Under the pieces are notes generated by a model. That model had not been told where the DNA came from, made no database searches, and saw only the letters and a program-made list of their open reading frames with translations. The position numbers were made by a program, and so were the translations under genes. A stretch of 64,000 bases of DNA from Sceloporus undulatus (taxonomy: Eukaryota > Chordata > Lepidosauria > Squamata > Phrynosomatidae), in the NCBI RefSeq assembly GCF_019175285.1, contig NC_056528.1, forward strand, positions 20,085,657 to 20,149,656, read 5' to 3'. Below, one piece after another: positions 34,105 through 45,197 of the stretch (position 1 is the stretch's first letter; every line of letters starts with the position of its first letter).

Positions 34105-34284
34105 AACAGGCCACGCCCCCTACCGCTCGGCAACCAATCAGGGCTGCCCTCAGCCCTTACCTTTGCCCGTCTCAAAAATGGCGCCTGTGGGACCGGAAGT
34201 GCCTCTTTCCAGGAAGCGGAAGTGCCAACGCTGAGGTAAAACCTCGGCTCTTGCGGCGGGAGCAGGGCCGGGGCGGCGGCGGCA
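34105..34284 (+). promoter_or_regulatory. TOR1A: TOR1A promoter
   Basis: CpG-rich and TATA-less. In order: GC-box ccacgcccc (34111-34119), CCAAT box caaccaatca (34131-34140), YY1-like aaaaatggcgcc (34174-34184), ETS accggaagtg (34192-34201) and ETS gcggaagtg (34216-34224). The ATG follows at 34285 after a G-rich leader. Confidence 0.7.
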
Positions 34285-34507
34285 ATGAAGAAGCTCCGCC
34301 GAGGGAGTGCAAAGCGGGCGGCGGCCGGGCTGGTCTTGGCCGCCCTGGTGCTGTGCCCGTCGGCGGAGGCGGTGGAGCCCCTCAGCTTGAGCCTGGCCCT
34401 GGCCGGCGCCGCCGCCTCGGCCCTCACCGGCCTCATCTCCTACCCGAGGCTCTACTGCCTCTTCGCCGAGTGCTGCCTCGAGAGGCCCGGGGCCCGCGTC
34501 GGGGCAG
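34285..34507 (+). CDS. TOR1A: TOR1A exon 1
   Basis: Codons 1-74 plus one base: signal peptide, hydrophobic domain and [14 protein letters not shown]. Donor GGCAG|gtgagg. Very CpG-rich. Confidence 0.93.
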
Positions 34508-37500
34508 GTGAGGGCGAGTGACGTCACCAAGGGCGCCCTGACGTCACCCAAGGGCGCCCTGACGTCACTAGTGGCCTTTCTTGCTCCTCTGACGTCAGAA
34601 GCACAGGCTTCTTAGGGTGGGGACAGTGCCTTTCTCTTTGGACTGTGGCTCCCATCATCCCACCTTCCCAAGCTTGGGTCCCCTTCCCAATTGTTTTGGA
34701 CTCCAACTCCCAGAATTCCTGGCTGTGGGCTGAGTTGGCTGGGGATTATGGGAGTTGGAGTCCAAAGCAGGGCAAAGCTTGGGATCCATTGTAGGGGAAA
34801 CTGGAACTGGGCACAACTGGCCATCTTGGGGGGAGTTCCAGTTTCCCCTACAACAGATGCACCTGTCATTTAAACAGCATGCCTCCAAAGTGACCCCAAA
34901 CACCTTTATTTTGCCCGTCAGGCTAAAGATACAAATGGTTTACACAGGGTTTATGTCCCCCCCCACACTTTTTACTTACTGATCATTTGGTTGCGTCTCT
35001 TAATTCCTTCTCCTTCGCCCTCAGTGCTTCAGGAGGACTTGGACAAGAAGCTCTTTGGGCAGCACCTGGCGACAAAAGTGATCGTGAAAGCAGTCACCGG
35101 GTTTCTGAACAACTCCAACCCCAAGAAGCCCCTGACCCTTTCCTTGCATGGCTGGACCGGCACCGGGAAGAACTTTGTCAGCAAGATCATCACCGAAAGC
35201 ATATACAAAGACGGCCTCAACAGCAAATATGTCCATCAGTTTGTGTCCACTTTGCATTTCCCTCATCTGCAGAACATCACCCAGTACAAGGTAAAGGAAA
35301 ACACACAGATAGGGATGCCTTTGGAATTGGATGTGGTTTAATTTATTGTCGGGGTCTGAAGATACCTCAAATTAAGACAAACTTGAAGGATGCTTAATAT
35401 ATCTTTGATATGTAACTTTGGTATTAGTCATGGACTGGGTTAAAAATGTTTAAAATGGCTTTTGTATGTGGCATCCTGTAAAAGCTTGATAACAGTGGTT
35501 CACATAAAGGAAAACATTGGAACATTGGATTTCTCAGATACATTTTTAAAAGGCAGGTTTGATTTTGAACACTGGACAACAGCAATTCTGTTACAGGAAT
35601 CTTCTACTCTTGTTCTTCCGGAAGCCTTGCAGTTGTTGCTGTGCACCTCGAAGTTATTTCTGGCTTAGGCCACCTAAGGCAACCCTATCATGGGGTTTTC
35701 TATGCAAGATTTATTCAGGGGGGATTTCCCTTGTTTTCCTCTGAGTCTGAGAAAGGGTGAGCTGGCTAAGCATGGATTTGGACCCTGGCCTCCCAGACTC
35801 CCAGTCCAAAACTCAAAGTGCTATACCATACTGGCTCTCAAGACTTGCTCTACTTCCTACAGTCAATAAACGTTAACTTCCTAAAACTGATTGCAAAATT
35901 ACACATAGCAGACAGAAAACCTCAAACGTCTTTACTTGAATATACGATCTCTAGTTCTGAACTGGTCTATGAAATGTAGCTGCTTTATCATGCAGACCAT
36001 CCTATCCCTAGGTTGTCGATAGGGAACCTTTGGCTCCCCAGATGTTGGTGGACTTTGATCCCTGGAAGTCCCAACCGGCATAGCCATTGTGTTTAGTTCA
36101 ACGAAAACATACCTACCCATCTACTATTTCCATGCTACTCAGGGCAGCTAAAAGCAGTTCACACCAATAATGAAATGTGATAAAATGCCATAAATACAGG
36201 AAGACATGAGAATAAAGTCTGTGCCTGATGCTAACACGATGCGACTGGTTTTTCTAAATGCTATATAGGGGAAAAGTCAGGTTGCAGCTATCTGTTACTC
36301 ATGCTAATCGGGTGACACTGCGCAAAGTCAACTCAAAGTAATAAAACGGTAAGGAGCAATGCAATAAATGAATGGATTAACAGCATCAACAGTCTACTAT
36401 CTTGTACCACATGTTTAAAACAAACATAGAGTCATAGAATCGTAGAGTTGGAAGAGACCACAAGGGCCATCCAGTCCAACCCCCTGCCATTCAGGAAATC
36501 CAAATCAAAACATCCCTGACAGATGGCCATCCAGCCTCCGTTTGAAGACCTCTAAGGAAGGAAACTCCACTACACGCTGAGGAAGAAGTGTGTTCCAGTG
36601 TCGAACAGCTCTTACTGTCAGGAAGTTCCTCCTAATGTTGAGGTGGAATCTCTTTTCCTGCAGCTTGGATCCATTGTTCCGGGTCCTAGTCTCTGAACCA
36701 GCAGAAAACAAGCTTGCTCCCTCCTCAATATGACATCCCTTCAAATATTTAAACAGGGCTATCATATCACCTCTTAACCTTCTTTTCTCCTGGCTAAACA
36801 TCCCCAGCTCCCTAAGGCGTTCCTCATAGGGCATGGTTTCCAGACCCTTCACCATTTTAGTCACCCTCCTTTGGACACGCTCCAGTTTCTCAATGTCCTT
36901 TTACATGTACTTTTTATCTTTTAGGACCAGTTGCAAACGTGGATCCGTGGCAACGTAAGTGCCTGCGGCAGGTCCATTTTCATATTTGATGAGATGGATA
37001 AAATGCATGCTGGACTCATCGACTCCATCAAACCTTTCCTTGACTACTACGACGAACTGGATGGGGTGTCTTACCGGAAAGCCATCTTCATCTTCCTCAG
37101 GTTAGGCACAGCAGTGACATGGGGCTGCTGAAATACTTCCATGTTTAGGAGCCAGAACAAAAGGCTTGAGAAATGTCTGACTTCTAGCCGAAAGCATGGT
37201 CTTCTTATTTAAACAGGCAAAAGCCTTCCTAGTTAAGCAAACCTTCAACTTTGTACTGGTTGAGGTAGTGCAGTGGATGGGCTGGTTCTTAATATGCAGG
37301 TGTTAACCCTTTTAAAGTAATGTTTTTGAGTGGATTGCTTTGGTATTGCAGATTGTTTTAGCTGTTAACATACAGTGTAAGCTGCTTTGGGGTCTATCTA
37401 GGGGGAAAGGCAGGATACAAACTAAATAAGTAACATTTGTGGATCATTAGGTTGCTGAGATGTTTTTTCTTCCAGTCTTGTTAAGCAAGGTCAAGCTATA

Positions 37501-38846
37501 CCTTGGTTTGTAGCTCTTCTGCAAGCTTACTTCGGTTGTCAATCCTTCCCTTCTTTGTCCAGCAATGCAGGAGCTGAAAAAATAACCGAAGTGGCCCTGG
37601 ACTTTTGGAGGAAAGGGAAGCGAAGGGAAGACTTGCAGCTCCGAGACGTGGAAGCAACAGTGTCTGTCTCCGTTTTCAATAATAAAAACAGTGAGTTGTT
37701 ACAGTGTGGCTTAAAACCCGCAGTCCTGTTGCGTATCTACTCAAAAGGCATTGTATTTGTTTATTCATTAAATTTACATCCCACTTCTTTTTGGTGGGAT
37801 CCAAAGTGGCTGCTGGAATTCACTGAGGGACAGCCACAGGCATAAGTGTTCCTTATGGCAGCTGGACCTTTTTGGGTGCTGTGGGGTTGGTATTACCTTC
37901 CTTCCCGTACAGAGCCCTAAGCTCCCTCCATTACTGTATATATTCACAACTGACTTGCACCATTCCATGGTGCAATGGATCAGAGAAGCCTCCCCATAGC
38001 CAAACACACAATTATTATTGTTGTTGGTTGTTGTTTGCCTCCTAGTCATTTCTGACTTATGTTGGCCCTAAGGAGTTTTCCTAGCAAACTATTTTGAGAG
38101 AGGCTTTGCCTTGCCTTCCTCTGAGGCTGAGAGAGAGTGGCTTGCCCAGTGGATTTCCTTGGCTGAGCAGGGATTTGAACCCTGCTCTCAGAGTCTTTTA
38201 GGCTCAGTATGCAGAGATCTTGTCGCACCTTTGAGACTAACTGAAAGAAAGAAGTTGGCAGCATGAGCTTTTGTAGACCAGTCTACTTCCTCAGATGCAT
38301 TTGGTTGATTCTGCAGTCTAACACGGCTATATCTTAGAGTCCTAGGCTAATATTCAAATCACACTGACACTCCAGTAGAGAACATACCCTCAAATGGCCT
38401 TAAGTTTACAGGTGTGCCCTTGCCTTTCACTTACTTAAGATTCCTTCTCATGCCAAATATTAATTGGTCTGTTGATAATCTCTTGAGGAAGCTAGTTATG
38501 ATAAAAACATGTCAGACTGTTCACTGTTCAAATGTTTGAAGAAGCCTCTGTAGAAGGATACTCCCTAAAGGAAGACCTACTTACCTCCTTCTCAGGTGGC
38601 TTTTGGCACAGCAGCCTCATCGACCGAAACCTCATTGACTATTTTGTCCCCTTCCTGCCCTTGGAGTACAAGCATGTGAAGATGTGCATCAGGGTTGAAC
38701 TTGAATCCCGCGGCTACGTGGTGGACGAACAAATTGTGACCCGGGTGGCGGATGAGATGACCTATTTCCCAAAGGAGGAGAAGATCTATTCCGACAAAGG
38801 GTGCAAGACTGTCTACACCAAGCTCGATTTCTACTATGACTTGTAA
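34285..38846 (+). CDS. TOR1A: TOR1A (torsin-1A), five coding exons
   Basis: Torsin-1A is an AAA+ ATPase of the ER lumen and perinuclear space, activated by LAP1 and LULL1. It acts in nuclear-envelope and membrane homeostasis. Exons: 34285-34507, 35025-35290, 36925-37100, 37563-37690, 38596-38846, all GT-AG; 347 aa (human 332, the extra residues being N-terminal). Signal peptide about 1-29 ([15 protein letters not shown] then a hydrophobic run), a membrane-associating hydrophobic segment after VEP, Cys-rich CLFAECC. Walker A GWTGTGKN at 117-124 (Lys123), Walker B IFIFDE with Glu186, sensor-2 GCK at 333-335. Glycosylation sequons NIT158 and NVS173 match human N143 and N158. The dystonia-linked human Glu pair is Asp317-Glu318 here. 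Residues MDKMHAGL and the end KLDFYYDL fit TOR1A rather than TOR1B. Intact. Confidence 0.95.
34519..34597 (+). promoter_or_regulatory. TOR1A: Four perfect CRE palindromes in TOR1A intron 1
   Basis: TGACGTCA occurs at 34519-34526, 34539-34546, 34560-34567 and 34590-34597. The first three lie in a 20-21 bp tandem unit (tgacgtcaccaagggcgccc). It begins 11 bp after the exon 1 donor. CREs bind CREB/ATF bZIP factors (established), so the array probably makes TOR1A responsive to cAMP or stress (inference). Confidence 0.85.
34640..34925. repeat. Composite foldback elements in TOR1A intron 1
   Basis: An inner palindrome pairs ttggactccaactcccagaa with gggagttggagtccaaag (about 34697-34765). A second pairs gtaggggaaactggaactgg with gttccagtttcccctacaac (about 34791-34854). 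The right end carries the MITE family B arm (tttaaacagcatgcctccaa). Confidence 0.65.
35025..35290 (+). CDS. TOR1A: TOR1A exon 2
   Basis: Codons 75-163, 266 nt, the same length as TOR1B exon 2. [18 protein letters not shown] through Walker A to LQNITQYK. Donor AAG|gtaaag, phase 0. Confidence 0.96.
35639..35838 (-). repeat. Sauria SINE, antisense, TOR1A intron 2
   Basis: gttatttctggcttaggcca through atcatggggttttctatgc to ccatactggctct. Confidence 0.75.
36015..36110. repeat. hAT-like MITE remnant
   Basis: agggaacctttggctcccca, gatgttggtggactttgatc and the ccctggaagtcc core. Only one end is clear. Confidence 0.45.
36424..36903 (-). repeat. CR1 LINE, antisense, abutting TOR1A exon 3
   Basis: Runs from the 3' end (gagtcatagaatcgtagagt) to the 5' truncation at ctcaatgtcctt. 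The minus strand keeps a 119-codon frame with [20 protein letters not shown] and [20 protein letters not shown], the CR1 RT C-terminus, so the copy is fairly young. The truncation point lies about 22 bp before exon 3. Confidence 0.9.
36925..37100 (+). CDS. TOR1A: TOR1A exon 3
   Basis: Codons 164-221 plus two bases, 176 nt, the same length as in TOR1[21 protein letters not shown], Walker B, then [20 protein letters not shown]. Acceptor tatcttttag, donor CTCAG|gttagg. Confidence 0.96.
37563..37690 (+). CDS. TOR1A: TOR1A exon 4
   Basis: 128 nt, the same length as in TOR1[21 protein letters not shown] through [10 protein letters not shown]. Acceptor tttgtccag, donor AACA|gtgagt. It includes the sensor-1 Asn of SNAGAE. 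Confidence 0.96.
38020..38200 (-). repeat. Sauria SINE, antisense, TOR1A intron 4
   Basis: ctagtcatttctgacttatg, ccttcctctgaggctgagag, gagcagggatttgaaccctg. The tRNA-like end is lost where the family U repeat begins. Confidence 0.78.
38210..38336. repeat. Family U repeat
   Basis: cagagatcttgtcgcacctt, tgagactaactgaaagaaag, cttcctcagatgcatttggt, then ctaacacggctatatctt. The best-preserved copy here. Confidence 0.7.
38596..38846 (+). CDS. TOR1A: TOR1A exon 5 and stop
   Basis: [20 protein letters not shown] through [19 protein letters not shown] to KLDFYYDL, then TAA. Acceptor ccttctcag. Confidence 0.96.
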
Positions 38847-41320
38847 CATTTTTGTAATCTAGTTTTCAAAGAAAATGAAGTCAAATCACAGAACTTGGAG
38901 AAACTGAATCATTTTAAATATTTTTTTTAAAATGTATTTTAAATGATGTAAATAGGAAGCACCTCATGGGATGATACGAGGAAAACGTGGGCCAAATTGC
39001 AGGATTACATTGAAAAAAATACTGCATCTCTGAACGGTACTTATACTGTGAAACCATTTCAATGACTTTTGTGTTTTCCCGGGACATGTAGGACTGATCT
39101 GTGACTGAACCAAGTTCTCCTGGTTAGATAATCTGTCTGATGCGGAAGTACCTCTAATTCTTTGCGAGTCTCCATGAAAATTGAAGGGATGTTCTTCAAC
39201 TTGCCTAGCTAGGGTTGTGTAACTTTCTTAGAATGAGCTTGACCATTTCTTTTAATAATGGCAAAGGCAGCAGGGATAATAGGAGGGCGGTTTTTGAACT
39301 ATGTGCTGGGGCGATCAAGCTGTTCCTTGAACACTGTTGTGAGGTTTTGTTCAGGAGACTAATGCTAGGGGCAGATATTCCACAGATAAACTATGGTGGG
39401 CATGCTAGGTTCCCCTCATTCCTGCCTTGCAACATTAAGCATCAGGAGAATATTGAGTGTATTTTAGGATGTACACTCAGTTCATGTGGAGTAAACATGA
39501 AGCCACTGATCCATTTTATTTGAGACTAACCTTCTGGAATCCTTAGTGGTTCAAAGCAGGCGATGTACAAGGTATCCCACAGCAGAAGATTCACTGAAGG
39601 TGTTTTTTTAAAATGCAATTTAAATATGATAGGCAACCTCTGTCATTGCATGAGGTCTGCTGTGGCTTCTTGTCCGTTCTGCAAGCCACTTCTGCTCTTG
39701 TTTCTGATTGCTGTTTGGGGATAAGAGGGTATTAAAATGCCCAGCAACCTGTTGTGTGGAACTGTGCTCTCATCTGTAGCTCAGTTTTAAAACCATGTAA
39801 GGCTGAGTGAAACAGCAAGATGTTAGTTTTGTAATGCTATTAGGAGGGAGACTTTGGTTTCGGGGGGTGTTTTCCTGTGCAGTAGTGAAGAAAAGCAGCT
39901 GATGGCTTTGGATAAAAATTCTAAGTGCCTGTGAGAGACCTTCTCCCACTGCTAACCATGAACTTTTTATGTGGGGTTTATGGCCTAGGGGAGGGTCTTA
40001 CCATGGGGGGAACCCCCACAAATTCCCCCCTTTTACAAAAGAGAGGTTTTCCTAGATTTTAAGTAACACCACCTTTCCATCTCTTGACACCATCACCTCC
40101 CAATACAAACCCTCTCTGTGCCTGTTTGCTTTTGATGTAGGCTTCATGAAAAGCCAAATGTAAATACCTTAAACTACTCCGTTCTGGCAAGGGAGAACTG
40201 CATGTCATGAAGAAAAGTACCACTGTTGAAAATGGCAGCCCCAGGTTACGTTTCCTGATGTCAGTAGCTGTACGCTTCTATCCCCCTGTTCTTTGTCACT
40301 GGCAAGAGCTGCTGCTGGTCACAAGGAAATGCATACTCAATGCAAGCTCAAATTGCACATTGCCTCAGAATGGGGAAGTTTTAACAGTGGTTTGGCACTT
40401 TTGTGTCTTGACGGAGCAAGCCAGATCTCCCCCATCCCAACCATCTTGCTTCCCCATGAAATGTGAGCAGAAAATGAAAGCAGATGTATACCTCTGCGTT
40501 GTAGGTTTCCTGTCTAGAAGCTCAAACTACTGTCTGGGTTGTAAATTAGTTCTTAAAACAAGGCTTGGCATGATGTCTGGATGAAGTGACTTGTGCATCA
40601 TTTCCCACACATTTTAATGGGGCCTTTGTTGCATCCATAAACGGCACGGTTGGGCAATTTCTAGTGGTCTCAGGACTATGCTTTGGCTCTGAAGGCTACA
40701 CCAACCTTCACAATCCATTTAAAAAATTAAAAACACTCCAGCACTGCATTGTTTGTTGCATTTTTGGAATACTCTGCACACTGTTTTAGATGCATAGTCT
40801 ACTCTAGGGGGTCTCAATGGAGACAAACCATTTTTTTGGCTGGATATTTTTGTTCTGGTACAGGAAAATATTAAGCGCTGAAGCTTCTGCTGAATTAGAC
40901 ACTGCAGAACTCAACAGGAGAACAAACCTTTACAACAGGGAAAGCTACTAGACTCAGGAGCATCAGCTTGATGGTCTGTCAAAGCCAAATTTTCTTACTC
41001 TGATTTTCTAAAATGTATTTAAATGTGCAAATAAACCCTTGTGGAAGGTTTGCTTCCTTGTCAGTGTGTATTGCCTAAAACTCGTCCCTAGGAATTTACA
41101 ACACTGCAAATCAATTTGCCGTTTCCAAGAAGAAGGCGTTGTCACAATGTGTACTTCAATAGAAGAACAGAGGTGAGGGCTAAGAAAGAAGACAGTAAGA
41201 TGCACCCTCTCTTTAGGTGTTACTATACCTCCGGAGCGTCTCATCTTCACCAGATGCCATTTCTTACCACATCGCAATCAGAACTGCTGAGAAAGGCTTC
41301 TGTCCAAAGGAATAAACCAA
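38847..41320 (+). other. TOR1A: TOR1A 3' UTR and flank
   Basis: About 2.4 kb without recognised repeats or exons. AATAAA at 41030-41035 and 41311-41316 are the first canonical signals, so a 3' UTR of about 2.2-2.5 kb is plausible. Confidence 0.5.
41030..41035 (+). terminator. TOR1A: Candidate TOR1A poly(A) signal
   Basis: AATAAA in the context gtgcaaataaaccc, 2.18 kb after the stop. Confidence 0.4.
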
Positions 41321-42220
41321 AGGTAGGCTGCATGTGGCACACAGGCCAAATGTGGCTCATACATTTTTCTGGCCACTGGACCCACTTGGCAATTTCACTT
41401 TAGCAGTTGTTTCCAAACAGTTAACAAGACAGTAATGAGGAAACATGAACGGATGCCTTTTATTGCAGCCATTGTAATAATTGAATCTAATCCAGGAAAC
41501 GTTCCTTGCATCCAAACCCATTGCAACAGACAGTTGTGACAACAGAAGGCTGGTTTTGAATGATGAAACAACAGAAGACAGACAAATAAAATGACCTTCA
41601 ACTGCTCTATAAAATTTCCATTTAAAAAAAAAACTCTTTAAAGCAGCCAGTATTTTAAAAAATGAATGTGAATATTTCACATTCAGAATAAACTCACACA
41701 TTCTTATTCCCTTAAACACAATGCAAATCTGCTCACTCTAGATCAGAGGTAGCAAACTCCAAATTCTGGTAGATTACCTGGTCCTTGAGATTGGGATTTG
41801 GAAGTCCAACACCATCTGTAACTTTGTTCTACATCCTTATGATACCAAATTTCCCACATCATTTCCCATAGTTATTGAATCTCTCACGCTAAGAACACAT
41901 CATGATATTATTCTTTGGTGCATGTGTTAACTGTCACATACCTAAGGGGGGGGGGGATCAAACTTTTCCACCCGAAATAGGTAGGGTACTACTAGAACTG
42001 GTGTGCATACGAATTGTGATCCAGATTTGGGTCTGGGCTGAGTTTGCTGATCAACAACCCCTGGAAAATTATGAACTGTCCAGGTTTAGAAGTACCTGCT
42101 GCTATAGAAACACGACAAGGAATGACAAAGCCCAATACCAACGCTGAGAAAGAACATGCAAAACATATACTCAGCCTCAAAGCTTAGAAAAACATCTTTG
42201 GACTAACAACTCCCCAAAAT
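41321..42220. other. Intergenic, no gene seen
   Basis: No feature beyond an A-run near 41622-41631, a G-run near 41947-41957 and a weak hAT-like scrap around 41745-41810. Confidence 0.4.
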
Positions 42221-42790
42221 ACAGTGGTCCCTCTACATTAGCCAGGGTTAGGTGCACAGGATCCCCCATGAAAGTGAAAAAACCCCCACAAATAACAAAA
42301 ACACTTATGTTTTAACTGAGAGAACACTTCTCTAGGAATATCTAGGTTCTCCAGTGCAACTTTGTGGTAAACATCTGCTGGACATTGACCACGGAATTGC
42401 ACTGGAGGAGCTACAAATGCCTAGAGGAGTGTTCTCTCTAGGAACCTCTAGGTCCTTCAGTACAACGTTTGGTTCAAGTTGACCACAGAGTTTCATTGGA
42501 GAACCTAGATCAGTGATGGTGAACCTTTTAGAAGCCGAGTGCCCAAATTGCAACCCCAAACCCACTTACTTATTGCAAAGTCACATGTCCCTCTGGCTTT
42601 GTAGTAACAAACTCTGTGCTGGGGCGATGGCACATGTGCCCACAGAGAGGGCTCTGAGTGCCACCTCTGGCACACGTGCCATAGGTTCGCCATCACTGAC
42701 CTAGATATTCCTAGAGAAAACATACTAATACAATATCAGATTAATCAAATCCACAAAAGTCAAATCTGCATATCTGGGGGGATGACTGTA
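42221..42790. repeat. MITE family C, interrupted by a hAT element
   Basis: Starts cagtggtccctctacattag and ends with ccacaaaagtcaaatctgca and catatc. Two internal copies of the tctaggtcctccagt-type block are seen. The hAT at 42511-42698 interrupts it. Confidence 0.72.
42511..42698. mobile_element. Nonautonomous hAT element with 8-bp target duplication
   Basis: 188 bp, ends cagtgatggtgaacc and ggttcgccatcactg, flanked by acctagat at 42503-42510 and 42699-42706. Same family as 11891-12086. Confidence 0.9.
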
Positions 42791-42956
42791 AACTGAAAAG
42801 GCTTGGTGCTTTTCTTCCCATCACAAAAGTTTTTGAAGCCTATTCACAATTCGGGACCTATTCTGCACAAAAGTTGCATGTGGTTGTTTTGCAAAGAAAA
42901 CAGCATGTTCTGCACAGGAAAGAACCTTCTGTGTATCTATGTAGAAATGACTGTTA

Positions 42957-43138
42957 TGACAGTACTATAGCTCCATCCTACAGAATCCTGGAATTTGTAG
43001 TTTGACAAAGTTCTTCAGCCTTTTCGGCCAAAGAGGGCTGGTGTCTCACCAAACTACAAATCCCAGGATTTCATAGGATGGAGCCATGAGCATTAAAGTG
43101 GGATCAAGCTGCATTATTTCAACAGTGTAGATGCGCCC
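42957..43138. repeat. MITE family A copy
   Basis: cctggaatttgtagtttgac pairs with caaactacaaatcccagg. It ends ttatttcaacagtgtagatg. The left end is short. Confidence 0.65.
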
Positions 43139-43447
43139 TTTCTTTCTTACTCCAAAGAGCTAGGTGTTTCTAAACTCTGCTCCACTTTCACACAAAGGCA
43201 CTTTAGATTGCTTGAAGTTGACATCCAATGAAGCATTACCTTCCGCAGTGAAATGTCCCAGTAACATCTCCTACCATTTCTGTCCCCTGGCTTGACACCA
43301 GAAGCAAACAGATTTGGCTGAAGGCTTAGCTGCCTTTGCTATCCAGGAGCACCCAGCCAGGACAGAGCTGTCTGGAGAAGCATACTTCTAGAAGAAACAC
43401 ACTTAAACAGAATCTGACATTTACACTGATGTAAAGGACACAACCAT

Positions 43448-43675
43448 GTTACAGACTGCCAAAATAAAGCTGCTTTGGGTCTCTTTGGAGGTATGCTATT
43501 TAAATGATGCATGGGTCCTACGAGTTCGGAGGTCGCGCCAAAGCCACACTCCAATCCTAAGCACTGGAGTGCAGCTTTGGTGCAGCTTCCGGATTCTGAG
43601 GATGCATGCATCATTTAAACAGCATACCTCCAAAGAGACCTGAAGCATCTTTATTTTGGCAGTCTGTAACAGGCC
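43448..43675. repeat. MITE family B copy
   Basis: gttacagactgccaaaataa to ggcagtctgtaacaggcc. Nearly identical to 3211-3443. Confidence 0.82.
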
Positions 43676-43755
43676 CATATTTTGTTTGCATCATCCATTC
43701 AATTCTCCTTGCAAATCTGGCTGTCAAGATGGAAGTAGCCTCAGAAATCAAGTGA

Positions 43756-44067
43756 CTGGTTGAGTCTCCCTTATCCAAAATGCTTAGGACCAGAAGTGTC
43801 TTGGATATTGGAATATTTGCATAATGAGATGGAGATGGGACCCAAGTCTAAACATGAAATTCATTGATGTTTTGTATGAATATACACCTTATACACATAG
43901 CCTGAAGGTAATTTTATACGTAATATTTTACAATAATTTTGTGCATGAAACAAAGTTTGTGTACACTGAACAATCGGAAAGCAAAGATGTCACTATCTCA
44001 GCCATTCATTTGGACAATTTTGGATTTTGGAATATTTCAGTATTCTGGACAAGGGAGACTCAACCTG
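43756..44067. repeat. Tigger/pogo-like DNA transposon
   Basis: Starts ggttgagtctcccttatcc and ends gggagactcaacctg. The interior gggacccaagtctaaacatg, ccttatacacatagcctgaa and ttttggattttggaatattt matches a Tigger-type nonautonomous element also known in mammals (from memory). Full length, about 312 bp. Confidence 0.72.
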
Positions 44068-45197
44068 TACTTTCTTCTCAACCAAATCTGTTGTATTTCT
44101 CCAAGGCTTTCTAACAACAGAGAAATGCTAGATGTACACACTCCAACAGCAAAGAAGAAACGTGTTGAAGTGTTTCTTACATGTAAATAAACTCTGCCTA
44201 TTAAACCTTACAATAAAATAGACTAGAGTGGTGGGGAAAAGAAGTTACACAACCCAGTGCTACCCTTTCCACACCTAACTCTCTTGTTCTGTTATACTTT
44301 CACTCCCATTCTCATTGAAACATACAAAATATACTTCTTACAGTTACTTCCATAAACAGATTAACAAGTGATAAAGGCCACGTATCCTGGGCTTTTCTAT
44401 CAGCCCTCCTTGATTTATCTTTCATGCAGCGTTCTAGCTGTCATTGGACTGCAAATCCCAATATTTCTTGCCACTGGATCTGTTGGGAATTGCAATCCAA
44501 CAAAGCTACCTAATTCCCATTCCTTGTTGGAATCCAGTTGGTTTGTCGCAAGTAGAGTAGACCTGTTGAATCAACTGTTGAACTGAGTCAGATGTTGGTG
44601 AACTGCAACTTCCATTATCCATTGCCGTGCTGGTTAAGGATGATGGGAGATGCAGTTCAAGAACATGGGAAGGGCCACACTTTGGTCATCCCTGACCTAG
44701 CTGGAAGAGTTAAAACTCTTGGAAAAGGGATGGTTATGTGAGAAGGCAACTTAAACCAGGCTTAAATCTGAACAAGGGCAGTGCTTTGTCCCAAAGAAAA
44801 GAAGGGTGATGGTTAGCATTAAGAGGGAACAGAAATACAGTCAAATGATCCATTTGCCAAACTCCCTGAGCTCAGTTAGTGCTTCCTTGCTGCAGCGCAA
44901 AGTGCGCTGGTTTAAGTCTCACATTCTGTCTGTAACATATGCAATCATAAATGACACTATATGCAGGATAAATTATGTGTCGTAGCGTAACAGACAATAT
45001 TCTGCTAACCCATGCGGAAGCAGTGTTATGCAATGCTGCACACTGAGGTTGCCCGCTATACATTGTTCACTGCACATTAAGCAGTGGCATTCTGGCATTG
45101 ACCTGTATTGTGCAGTGTGGTATGGAGGTGACGTGATGCTGGCATAGTGTATCTCCATGTGCAGATATTTACGCTATGCTGAAGGGACCTTGGATGA
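44068..45197. other. Intergenic with degraded hAT-like scraps
   Basis: Weak palindromic remnants at about 44425-44500 and 44595-44690 (gaactgcaacttccattatc / gatgggagatgcagttc). No gene. Confidence 0.4.

Noticed and set aside
34101-34551. Long frames on both strands over TOR1A exon 1
   Set aside because: CpG-island shadows of exon 1. Only the signal-peptide frame from 34285 joins exon 2 in phase.
36505-36864. 119-codon minus-strand protein gene
   Set aside because: It is the C-terminus of the CR1 reverse-transcriptase protein in a 5'-truncated LINE.
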